Positions 35,840-45,200 of a stretch of DNA of 64,000 nt are shown here, in pieces; within the stretch, counting starts at the first letter, position 1; each line of letters opens with the position of its first letter. Source of the stretch: Chryseobacterium sp. JM1 (GTDB taxonomy: Bacteria > Bacteroidota > Bacteroidia > Flavobacteriales > Weeksellaceae); contig NZ_JPRN01000006.1 in NCBI RefSeq assembly GCF_000737715.1, forward strand, positions 221,028 through 285,027, in the 5' to 3' direction. A program made the position numbers and the translations under genes. The notes under the pieces are model-generated. The model did not search any database. It had not been told where the DNA came from and saw nothing but the letters and a program-made list of their open reading frames with translations.

Positions 35840-36754
35840 CTATTTTAAATTAATTCCTTGTAAATATGTTTTTTGTTTTTGTCTTTTAGACCAAAATATG
35901 GGGGTTGTCAGTAGGTGTAAAACTAAGACGACAGGTGAGATAATCCATATCGCAGCCATCAAATATACCTTAAAGAATTTTATCAACAATGGACGTTTCT
36001 CTTTTTTCTTCATAATCAGATTAGACCATATGGTGAATATTTTATTCCCTACTTTTTCCACTCTTACTAAAAAAGGGCGGATTTCTATCGCTCCGTTCTG
36101 TACCAGTTCAGGTTGAAGACCGGAAAGATTTCCACTGTTGAAATGCTTTTCTATAATTCTGCCGTACTTTACAGATCCTGAAATTTCTTCATCCGAAATC
36201 CCTGCAGCAGGAAGCATTCCCGATTTCTCTTTCTTTCCTGTCGTCAGCCAGCGTAAGATGGTGAGTACACTTGTATAATTGTCATGTCTGTCCACTAAGG
36301 CGATGTTTCCGACCAGTTTTGCACCAAGGTCTTTTAAATATACCTTTAGTTTCTCCTGAGAAAGCATCCACATATTTCTGGTTCCTGAGATGGTAACCAC
36401 ATCCGTGCCTTTTAGTATTTTTTCCGCAAAACCACTCTTTAAAAAGGAGATGATAGGAATAGACGGTGTAAGATACCATACCTGATATCCGAATAAGATG
36501 AGGTCATATTTTTTGTTCAGAATCTCTTCAGAAGGAGGAAAGATCTCTTTCGGGATCTGAAGATAAGATTCAGGGAACGTATTGAAGAAAACATCTTCCG
36601 GCCAGGGGAAAGGAAAATCCTCTTTCAGCTGAATATTATAATACGTAAGGTCATATTCCTCCTTTTTGGCTTCGAAAGGCTGCGCTATATTCTTTACAAT
36701 ATCTTCCAGCTGTCCAGTCTGTGAATAGTAGATTACGAGTATATTTTTTTTCAT
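35840..36754 (-). CDS. darA: DarA-like dialkylresorcinol condensing enzyme (flavodoxin-like N-terminus)
   Basis: 304 residues. The N-terminus MKKNILVIYYSQTGQLEDIV looks like a flavodoxin phosphate-binding loop, and FGYQVWYLTPSIPIISFL near 94 and TISGTRNMWML near 128 fit the rest of that fold. A C-terminal hydrophobic segment lies near 265-285. Proteins of this layout beside darB are annotated as dialkylresorcinol condensing enzyme DarA. Together DarA and DarB build the dialkylresorcinol half of flexirubin. Whether it binds FMN is not deducible. It sits 43 bp after the MMPL fusion gene. Confidence 0.78.
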   Translation of the reverse strand: MKKNILVIYYSQTGQLEDIVKNIAQPFEAKKEEYDLTYYNIQLKEDFPFPWPEDVFFNTFPESYLQIPKEIFPPSEEILNKKYDLILFGYQVWYLTPSIPIISFLKSGFAEKILKGTDVVTISGTRNMWMLSQEKLKVYLKDLGAKLVGNIALVDRHDNYTSVLTILRWLTTGKKEKSGMLPAAGISDEEISGSVKYGRIIEKHFNSGNLSGLQPELVQNGAIEIRPFLVRVEKVGNKIFTIWSNLIMKKKEKRPLLIKFFKVYLMAAIWIISPVVLVLHLLTTPIFWSKRQKQKTYLQGINLK

Positions 36755-36797
36755 TAGTATTCTTTAACGGTTACAAAAATATGCTTTTCATATTTAT

Positions 36798-39700
36798 TTA
36801 GTGTTTTTTGAATATTTTTATTCCTTTTGAATTAAATTCTTCATAATAATCTGAATTATTAAAGTCTGAATGAATCGTATTCAGGAAGATAATGGCCTCC
36901 GGAAGCTTCTCCAGGCTGCTGACATCAAATTGCTGATCCGAAATCAAAAGAGTGTCAACAGTCTTATGAATCTCAGAAACATTTTTAATATAGTGAATCT
37001 TTCTTCTTTTCACCAGATAAGTCTGCATAGCCGTTTGTCTTCTTTCCTCATCTGTGATAAGGGAAAAAATTCTTCTTTCGGCCTGATAAAGAGTTAAAAG
37101 TACATCTTTTTGCCCAAAATCATCAGCCATATGCAGAATAGATGCATCTCTGGCAATGTGTTTATTCAATTCAAAATAAACCGATTTGTTGGCATTGAAA
37201 TCATCCTTAACTTCTTTTACCACCTCACTGTCTTTAAATAAATAACTCAGGAATAATTTTTTCCTGAAATAATTTTCATCCTCCAGTTCGATTCTTAGTT
37301 CGGCAAATTTTTCTCTGAAGTACGCATTGATCTTTTTCGTTCTTTCGGAATAGTTTTTTCCAAAACTCAGATCATCTTTACTGATCCTGTCACCAACTTT
37401 TACTGTAATACTTCCGTCGTAGATGATAAAGTCACCTTTCGGCAGCACTTCAGAATTCCCGTGAATGTATAATGGAAGAATATCCAGTCCGAACTGTTCG
37501 GCAAGATAAAAGGCTCCTTTGTGGAATCTTTTTACATCATTCGTGTAAGAACGTTCTGCTTCCGGGAAAACAACCAGCGAATATCCCTGATCAATTTTTT
37601 CTTTCAGCTTTTCCATACTGTTCTCTATGCCTTGGGAAACGGGGTAAAAACCGAGCGCTCTTACCAGTTTTCCGAAAACCGGAGAATCATACACCCAGTC
37701 ATTCACCAGATAAATAATCTTATGCGTAGCCATGGCGATCGCAAGGGTGTCGAGAAAAGAAGTATGATTGGCAATGATCACGGCCGGTCTGCTGAAATCT
37801 TCTGCTGGATTTTTTATCACTCTTTTTCTTACAAAAGGACTGATGTGCAATACTGATGTTAAAAATTTAGCTAAAATTAATTTAATGATATCTAAAGTTT
37901 TCCCTTTCGATCTTTTGACAAAGACACTCCCGATCAGTGAAAAGACCAATCCTCCCAATCCATAATAAAAGAAGGAAATGATACATCTTAAGAACAGTCT
38001 GAATGTAATAGGAGAAAGTCCTTTTTTCGCTCTGTTGGTGATCAGTAATCTAAACCAGAACGGATAAAGCGTTGAGGTAATAATAATCACGGAGAACATT
38101 CCGATCAGGGCAACCAGCGCCAGTGAATGTAATGCCGGATGTTTTGCAAAGATCAAAGAACCGATGGATAATATCGTTGTGAAAACCGCCAGAATAATGG
38201 AGGTTCTGTAAGTCGGAAGTTCGTTTTTCCCGGTGGTATGTTCCTTCTGCATCGCCTTTGTAAGGAAAATACTGAAGTCATCACCCACACCGAATACCAG
38301 TGTACAAACCACAGTACTGAAAATATTTAATTCCAATCCAAGAAAATACAGAATGCCCGCTGTTACTACTCCGGTCAATACAATAGGAAACATCGTAAGA
38401 ACTGTAAGTTCAAAATTTCTGAAGAAAACAATAATCGTCAGAACAATGGCCAGAAGCGAATAATTAATCAGCGTACTGAAATCTCTCTTCAGCAGTCCCA
38501 GAAAGTTTTCGTTCATCTGCTGGCGGTCGATGGCCAGTGCATCGTGATGCTTCTCAACATCTTTTATAAAGTGATCTCTTTTCTTTTCATCTACTTTGGC
38601 CACATTGGAAACCGTATAAAAACCGTTTTCATTGCTCAGGAATTCGGAGATCTGTAATGCTTTTACTTTTTCGTAGTCTTTGAGGCTTAATTCCGTATAA
38701 TTTTTATTTAAAACTTCATTGAAGTTATCAAAAGCACTGCTGTTAAATCCAAATTGATTTCCACTGCTCACCAGTTCCGAAACCGTGCGGTTCTTTTTAT
38801 CCGCATCCCAGAATTTCTTCCAGGTTTCAATCCTTTGCTTCTGATCCTTTTCAGAAAGAACAACATTTCCGAGTGAACTGTAGCTCAGAATTTTTCCCTC
38901 TTTTTTCTCTTTTTCAAGGAAATTGCTCAGACGGGAGTTTCTTGCCAGGGCTTCTTCCTCAGAATTACCGTAAGAAATGGTGTAAATAGATTTTGAAGTG
39001 ATGTCGGAAAGTTTCTGTAGCTTGGCTTCACTTATCTTTAAATCTTTTGGAATATAATTAAGGTCCCCGATATCTTCATTAAATCCTACATGTCTGAAAC
39101 CAAACAGACAGGCCACGATGATAATAGAACAGCCTATAATCAGAGGTTTATTTTTCTCATAAGGATAAGACCCGATCCTGTCTATAAAATTGGTGCTTTG
39201 ATGTTCCCCTTTCTGCTTTGGCTTATAAAGCTGAGGAACGATGATTAATGCCGTGATGGACGATAAAATAACAGTAATGGCAGCGAAAAGACCAAGATCT
39301 TTCAATGCTTCAGAACGTACAAATACCAGACAGAGAAAAGAAACGGCTGTTGTAGCACTGCTCAGGACGATGGGCTGGGTGATCTCTTTGTAAAGTTCTT
39401 CTATATTGTTATTATGTTTATAATGGGTAAGAATATGAAGAGCGTAATCAATCGTGATCCCGATAAGGATAGCCCCTACACTTAAAGAAATGGCAGAGAT
39501 CTTATCTTTAATAAAATAAAGAATCAGCAGGGCGAGGAGTACTGAAAATACAGTCGGGAGAAATACGATAATCGGGGTGAAAAAGTTCCGGAAATAATAA
39601 ATAAGCAGGATCAATAACACCGTCATTGAGATCATGACCGTATTCTGGATGTCTTTTTTGATCTGTTGTGCATTCGCTACAGCAATTACCGGAGAACCGA

Positions 39701-40451
39701 AATAGCTGAGTTCCGTTTTTCCTTTGAACTGTTTGTTGATGCCGTCTTTTATCTCATTAAGCTGATTGACAAAGACTTCATTGCCCTTGGTGTCGTTGCT
39801 TTTGTTTTTCGGATCGATGAAGAGAAGGAGGTTTTTCCCGTCTTTGGTGACAATGTAATTGTCTTCAAGCTTGAAATCTTTACTGATGTTTAAAGCATTT
39901 AATTTCTTAATGCCTAAATAGGTAATGCCCAGCGGATCTTTTTTGATAAACTCTTTCGTCACAAGACTCGTAGGCGAAACCAGAGATACATAATTGTTCT
40001 CTACCTGTTTTGAAATGCTGTCTTTCTGAAGTTTTCTTTCAATTTCCTTATAATCGTTTTCATCAAGGAACAAAGGCAGATTCTGATTCACAAAATCAAA
40101 TGTTTCCGAAATTTCACTGTCGTTCACCTTTCCCTGAATAGCACCGATGTATTTCTTCAAAGGTTCCACTTTCTGCAGAAAAGTATCTGCGGTTTCGGAT
40201 AACTGAAAATTATCTTCTTTGGACTTGTTTTCTATAATCACGATGATCTTGTCCGAAAAATTCAGCTGTTTGAGAACTTTTGCCGTAAGATCTGATTTTT
40301 CATTTTTAGGAATTATCTGGTTGATATCTTCTTCAAAATTAATTTTTGAAGCAAAAAATCCGCATAGAACAGCCGTCCCAATAGCAATAAGAGCAGAAAG
40401 GACCCTGTTTTTAGAAATGAGATAATATAAAAAAATAAAAAAACGATGCAT
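36798..40451 (-). CDS. MMPL/RND transporter fused to a PlsC-type acyltransferase and a C-terminal domain
   Basis: 1217 residues. Residues 1-830 are an MMPL exporter in two halves, each with one TM segment, a large periplasmic loop (about 35-265 and 455-640) and about five more TM segments. Residues about 870-1070 are an LPLAT acyltransferase with HX4D motif NHTSFLD (His896) and FPEAERS (near 963), followed by KGAF. Residues about 1085-1217 form an extra alpha/beta domain without a motif I recognise, perhaps a degenerate methyltransferase-like fold. MMPL proteins and acyltransferases are separate or fused members of aryl-polyene and flexirubin loci; coupled acylation and export is a natural reading. 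It is the first gene of the dar operon, with a good promoter upstream. Confidence 0.88.
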   Translation of the reverse strand: MHRFFIFLYYLISKNRVLSALIAIGTAVLCGFFASKINFEEDINQIIPKNEKSDLTAKVLKQLNFSDKIIVIIENKSKEDNFQLSETADTFLQKVEPLKKYIGAIQGKVNDSEISETFDFVNQNLPLFLDENDYKEIERKLQKDSISKQVENNYVSLVSPTSLVTKEFIKKDPLGITYLGIKKLNALNISKDFKLEDNYIVTKDGKNLLLFIDPKNKSNDTKGNEVFVNQLNEIKDGINKQFKGKTELSYFGSPVIAVANAQQIKKDIQNTVMISMTVLLILLIYYFRNFFTPIIVFLPTVFSVLLALLILYFIKDKISAISLSVGAILIGITIDYALHILTHYKHNNNIEELYKEITQPIVLSSATTAVSFLCLVFVRSEALKDLGLFAAITVILSSITALIIVPQLYKPKQKGEHQSTNFIDRIGSYPYEKNKPLIIGCSIIIVACLFGFRHVGFNEDIGDLNYIPKDLKISEAKLQKLSDITSKSIYTISYGNSEEEALARNSRLSNFLEKEKKEGKILSYSSLGNVVLSEKDQKQRIETWKKFWDADKKNRTVSELVSSGNQFGFNSSAFDNFNEVLNKNYTELSLKDYEKVKALQISEFLSNENGFYTVSNVAKVDEKKRDHFIKDVEKHHDALAIDRQQMNENFLGLLKRDFSTLINYSLLAIVLTIIVFFRNFELTVLTMFPIVLTGVVTAGILYFLGLELNIFSTVVCTLVFGVGDDFSIFLTKAMQKEHTTGKNELPTYRTSIILAVFTTILSIGSLIFAKHPALHSLALVALIGMFSVIIITSTLYPFWFRLLITNRAKKGLSPITFRLFLRCIISFFYYGLGGLVFSLIGSVFVKRSKGKTLDIIKLILAKFLTSVLHISPFVRKRVIKNPAEDFSRPAVIIANHTSFLDTLAIAMATHKIIYLVNDWVYDSPVFGKLVRALGFYPVSQGIENSMEKLKEKIDQGYSLVVFPEAERSYTNDVKRFHKGAFYLAEQFGLDILPLYIHGNSEVLPKGDFIIYDGSITVKVGDRISKDDLSFGKNYSERTKKINAYFREKFAELRIELEDENYFRKKLFLSYLFKDSEVVKEVKDDFNANKSVYFELNKHIARDASILHMADDFGQKDVLLTLYQAERRIFSLITDEERRQTAMQTYLVKRRKIHYIKNVSEIHKTVDTLLISDQQFDVSSLEKLPEAIIFLNTIHSDFNNSDYYEEFNSKGIKIFKKH

Positions 40452-40472
40452 TATATGGTGAAATCAAGTCTG

Positions 40473-40502
40473 CAAATTTAATTTTTTCAACATTAGTTCA
40501 AA
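40473..40502 (-). promoter_or_regulatory. Promoter of the MMPL-dar operon
   Basis: The minus strand has TTTG (complement of 40499-40502) then an 18-bp spacer and TAAATTTG (complement of 40473-40480). Both boxes match the Bacteroidetes -33/-7 consensus. The -7 box lies about 21 bp upstream of the ATG at 40451. Confidence 0.7.
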
Positions 40503-40567
40503 ACATTTGGGCTATAAGTTTTGTCTGAAAATCAACAAAATATTCTAGGCAGAATAAAAAAATATTC

Positions 40568-40575
40568 TACTTTTG
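40568..40575 (+). promoter_or_regulatory. Putative -7 box for the small ORF/EpsG unit
   Basis: TACTTTTG matches TAnnTTTG, in the context TACTTTTGCAA also seen before topA and the wza gene. No convincing -33 box. Confidence 0.5.
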
Positions 40576-40646
40576 CAAAAGTTCCCTTTCAAGAAATATA
40601 TTTTAAACCCATATTATTATTAAAGAAATAAGAATCTGTTTTAGAT

Positions 40647-40784
40647 ATGTTGAAAAAAAATGATGAAAAAATAGACGGATTTCTATTCCCAATAGTATTC
40701 CCTTTTCTGCTGTATTTCTTATCTTATTACAGATTTGGAGCCTCCTTGTGCACCCTGCACCGGTTAAATAAAACCTACAACTAG
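40647..40784 (+). CDS. Possible 45-residue membrane peptide upstream of the EpsG-like gene
   Basis: An ATG at 40647 opens a 45-codon frame ending in TAG at 40782-40784. A charged start (MLKKNDEKIDG) is followed by a strongly hydrophobic aromatic stretch (FLFPIVFPFLLYFLSYY) and a short basic end. The stop lies one base before the ATG of the EpsG-like gene, consistent with translational coupling. The peptide resembles nothing I can name. It might be a leader, a small subunit, or chance; the hydrophobic composition and exact abutment favour a real coding unit. Confidence 0.4.
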   Translation: MLKKNDEKIDGFLFPIVFPFLLYFLSYYRFGASLCTLHRLNKTYN

Positions 40785-40785
40785 C

Positions 40786-41925
40786 ATGAGTGTATTACAT
40801 CCATATTTTATAGTGGCGATTGTCTATATGCTTTTTTTTAGTGTACAGGAAGTTTTCGGCAAAAAAGTAGATAAAAAATGGCTCTGGTTTTTGGGAATCT
40901 ATCTCATCATACTGGTTGGTTTCCGTGACAACGTAGGTCCGGATTACGGAAGTTACAAAGGATTGTACATCTATTCCGACACCAAAAGCTATGAAAGTAT
41001 CTTTCTGAAGATGCTTCATATTGAGGGACCGGATCAGCTGGATGTGGAATGGCTGTATACTTTGATCAATAAAATACTGCTTAATGTCTTTGATGCTCCC
41101 TTTTATGTCCTCACACTCGTCATTGCCGTCTGCGCTATTTTTTTTAAGATAGAATATACGGAAGACAATACTTTTTATCCCTTTACGTTTACCCTTTTTA
41201 TGTTTGTTCCCTACTTTTTTGTTGGGGAGAGTGGGCAGATCAGGCAGAATTTAGGGACATTCATTGTTTATTTTGCCATACGGTATATCAAAGAGCGGAA
41301 ACTCTGGCATTATCTCTTTTTTATATTTATCGCGTCCGGAATCCATACGGTAAGTTACCTGTTTCTTCCGCTGTACTGGCTGGTACGTATTCCTTTGAGT
41401 AAAACAGTGATGCTTGTGCTGATCATTATCTCCGTATTTCTTTCACCTTTTGAAGTGTACAGGGTTTTTGGAGATTTCCTGAGCAGTATGGCTTCTGAGA
41501 ATATCCTTGTAGAAGGTCTGAACGGATATATGGATGAGTCCATAGAAAGGCTGAATGGTGGTTTCGGAATTCCCGAGGCCATGATGATGATCCTTACCTT
41601 CTTCCTCTTTGCTTTCGATACCAAGATGAAAGAACTGTATCCATATTATGAATATCACAGAGCTTATGCGGTAATAGGAATATGTTTTTATTTCATTTTC
41701 AGAAATAATCCTGTGTTTTCATCCAGGCTGGTAGGTGCATTTATTGGTTTCTCATTCGTTATTATCCCTAATGCGATGTATGTAGTGTCTAGTGGGATGA
41801 AGAAAATGATTTACGCCTTTATCATAGCGCTTGTTATTTTTAATATTATTGTTTTCTGCTCATTTAACAATATTAAAGTGGGTAGATTTACAACCGAGCT
41901 TTATAAAAACCACATTCTTCCTTAA
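40786..41925 (+). CDS. EpsG-family polysaccharide polymerase-like membrane protein
   Basis: 379 residues with about ten hydrophobic segments. The early loop GFRDNVGPDYGSYKGLY (near 48-64) is the EpsG signature (R..vG.D...Y), followed by long TM hairpins and the IASGIHTVSYLFLPLYW segment near 185 with the conserved His. EpsG proteins act like Wzy, polymerising lipid-linked repeat units at the membrane. It is separated by T9SS cargo and topA from the rest of the polysaccharide genes in this window, so the locus is dispersed. Confidence 0.85.
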   Translation: MSVLHPYFIVAIVYMLFFSVQEVFGKKVDKKWLWFLGIYLIILVGFRDNVGPDYGSYKGLYIYSDTKSYESIFLKMLHIEGPDQLDVEWLYTLINKILLNVFDAPFYVLTLVIAVCAIFFKIEYTEDNTFYPFTFTLFMFVPYFFVGESGQIRQNLGTFIVYFAIRYIKERKLWHYLFFIFIASGIHTVSYLFLPLYWLVRIPLSKTVMLVLIIISVFLSPFEVYRVFGDFLSSMASENILVEGLNGYMDESIERLNGGFGIPEAMMMILTFFLFAFDTKMKELYPYYEYHRAYAVIGICFYFIFRNNPVFSSRLVGAFIGFSFVIIPNAMYVVSSGMKKMIYAFIIALVIFNIIVFCSFNNIKVGRFTTELYKNHILP

Positions 41926-41948
41926 GAACTTAATCTATATACTATATA

Positions 41949-41975
41949 AAAGACGGCTTTAAGGCTGTCTTTTTT
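41949..41975 (+). terminator. Intrinsic terminator of the EpsG-like gene
   Basis: A 9-bp stem (AAAGACGGC at 41949-41957, GCTGTCTTT at 41964-41972, one G-U pair), 6-base loop, T tract following. Confidence 0.8.
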
Positions 41976-42239
41976 GTTATTTCCATACTCCCGCTTCCTG
42001 CTTTCCCCCTCTTTTATTAAAATTTATTCAACTTGAATTTCCCGTTCTCATATCTCATTTGAATCATTTATTTTTGCATGCTGTGAAACGAGTTGTGCCG
42101 TTTTCGTATTTATAATATTTTACTGATTGATTATTAATGATATAATTTGAATATTATATTCTTATTTATATTATTAATGATTTATTATTGGCGAAGGCTT
42201 AAAAGTTGTATTTCCTGAAGGGCACACAAGTCTAAGGAT
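41976..42239. other. AT-rich upstream region of the T9SS cargo gene
   Basis: No coding sequence. It contains a 12-bp direct repeat ATTATTAATGAT at 42130-42141 and 42170-42181, start-to-start distance 40 bp, in an otherwise very AT-rich stretch. No canonical -7 box is obvious. Confidence 0.5.
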
Positions 42240-45200
42240 ATGAGAAATTTAGTTAAAAATTTTGCGGCAATTTTTTGCTTAGTGTCGATTGGTACCTATT
42301 CCATGAATAGCAGGGGATTAAATGAAATTCCTCCCTCGTATAGATATACGGAAAGATTAATGTTAACAGGTGATACCTTACGTAGACCTGTTAGCAGAGA
42401 GATAGCTCCGGACTGGACAAAAGCTCCCAACAGTTATATTTTTGATCCCGGTCAAAGCAGTGAAGGCCTGCTGATTCCGGTCCGGAAGGCCTACGCTATG
42501 TGGGCAGATGACAAATACATTAAAGACGGCGGGATTCCTCCGGGTACAGTAACTGCCGATGTCTTGTGGGAAGATTCCCACGGGCTGATCAAATCAGGAA
42601 CAGGATATTCTCTCGAGATTCTGGATTCTAATCAGAATGCCAAAATAAAAGTTCCCATCAATAAAACCAAAAAAGGAAATGCTGTCATTGCCTTCAGAAT
42701 AAATGGAGAGATCTACTGGAGCTGGCATATCTGGGTAACTGACGATCCGGGCAACGGGGCCACTTATAAAAGCTTTAGCAATATCACTAGAGTGAAGACC
42801 GACGGAACTGTTGAGCCTATTCCCGATTCCGACTGGGGATGGATGGACCGTAATCTCGGTGCTTTAAGCAGTTCTATTACTTCCTCAGACTGGAACAGGA
42901 GTATCGGGCTTCTTTATCAGTGGGGACGAAAAGATCCGATTCCACCCCTAGTGACCAGAGGAAATGATTTTTATGAAGTGTCCGGGTCTGTGGGGAGAGT
43001 CAGACATCGGGGAGCTAAGAATATGGCAGGTGCTGCAAGTATTGACAACCTTACGAAATTCGTTCCTTTTGCCAATGCTGAAGTCATCAGTAATATCAGA
43101 CTTTCTGTAAAGAACCCGTTAAGCCTGATCTATGTAAATAAAGATGGAAGTAATGTCCAGGCTTTTTATAACAATAACCCGAATCTCCCGGTCAACTGGT
43201 TTGGACGTTACTCAGAAATAGGCGATGGTAGACTTTCAGAGCTTAATCTTTGGTCGGATAATTCCAGAGGGTTAATCAATGCGGATTATAATAATGACAA
43301 CAGTGCTCAGCCTTACAGAGACAAATCTCCTTACGACCCTTGTCCGAATGGATGGAGAGTACCATCAATGCTCGTTGCCAATTTAGGTTCTCAGTCTTAT
43401 GCAGATGATATTAGGGTAGATTTTTCTCCTTTCGGTGTCAGAACCAATATGGGGAAAGACCTTTTTGAAACGAATAAATATCACATTATAAAACCTACTG
43501 ATACCGGTGTTCCTGCATTCATGACCGGATTCAGAATTTATCCCAATCTGGGTTTTGATCTTTCGAATGTGGGCGGAAACAATATGGGTGTTTTTCCGGG
43601 AACAGGACAGCTGATCAGAAGTGCCCATGAAGGACAGTATACCGATCAGCACCATACCGCTTTATGGACCGCTACTATGGGCAGGCATTTTGATGGATCT
43701 CCCACGGTAATCACCAGAGGGCTTTATATGATCCCTGATAAAGGTCAGCCGGACGTTCCTGATCCCGCTTATCCGAACATTATAGGAAGATATACCTATA
43801 TGCCGATGTCCGGAATGTATACGTCAGAAGCGAATGGCTGTCGGTGCATCAAAGACCCGCTGTATATTGTAAATAAATATAATTTCCCTTCCGAATATTT
43901 ATTGTCCCCTACAGAGTATAGAGAGGGAATGAATAATCCCAATACCTATCAGGCTGTTAAGAATACCCAGCTGTTTACGGTAGAGATTCCTGTAAGTAAA
44001 GCATTTTCGGTACAGAGCCAATTGCTGAACAATCAGGAAATTCTGAATCCTTCCAATTTCAGCAGCTTAAAAGCGAATGTGTTGTGGACGACCAACACAG
44101 CTCTGATTAATAAAATAAGTGTGGTTAATCCTTCACCTTCTTCGCTTCAAAGTATCAGTAGCTCAAAAATCTCAGTGGAGATCCGACCCAATCAAAGCGG
44201 AAATGCAGTCGTAACACTTCATAATGGAAGTATTACGTCTCCGGTATACTGGAGCTGGCATATCTGGATCACGGATTCTGCTCTTGGATCTTTTAATTAT
44301 ACCACAGAGCTTCCGGCAATTGAGGCGGTCAATTATGTGAATTATGTGAACAAAGCAGATGTTGTTCTTCAAACTGAATTCATGGACAGAAACCTGGGAG
44401 CAACAGATGCCTTTCCAATGGTGGCTAACGGATTGAGTCCCACTGCTGCAGAGCTTGCCAAAATAAGAGCTTCCACAGGAATGCATTATCAGTGGGGAAG
44501 AAAAGACCCGATTCCTACATTTCAATATGCAGATAACAGAGCTTCCTATAATGTGTTTTTAGGAGCGGCGGCGGATAACGGAACAGTGAGCTATACAACA
44601 CTGACTCCGGCTACTTACAATACGATACCGGGAAATTATATTGTTCCGTACAACACGTATGCAGCATCTGTAAATGCACAGAGTACAGATCGACCTGCAG
44701 AAAAAGTAGCGAAAGTGATGTCTTACTCCGTTAAAAACCCTCTGGTCTATATGATTCCGAGTTCTTTTGCATCCTATAACAGTGCCATGCCGAATTATAC
44801 CAATGGAACAGACTGGCTGGCGAATGAACCCAACCTTGCTCCGGACCGATGGGGAAGAGGAGGGAAGAAATCTCCTTTTGATCCATGTCCTGAAGGCTGG
44901 AGAATTCCGGATATTACAAGTTCAGCTTTGATCTCGAATCAGGATTTTGGACAGTCGCCTTGGTATAAAAAAGATAAAAATGCTGCCACTTTTTACAGTG
45001 TAGCCACAGATTATTCCGGAACAAGGGTGAGAAATCCTTCTACAACATCTACCATTGGGTATATGTTTAATGGTGCCGGATACACCGTAGGGAACTTTCC
45101 GGATTCAGGATCCCGCGGGTTCAGAAGTGTTCTGGCCAATCAGTCCCCGCAAGGAACTTTCAATACTGTGAATTTTCAGTTTCCGGGGGTATGGACAGGA

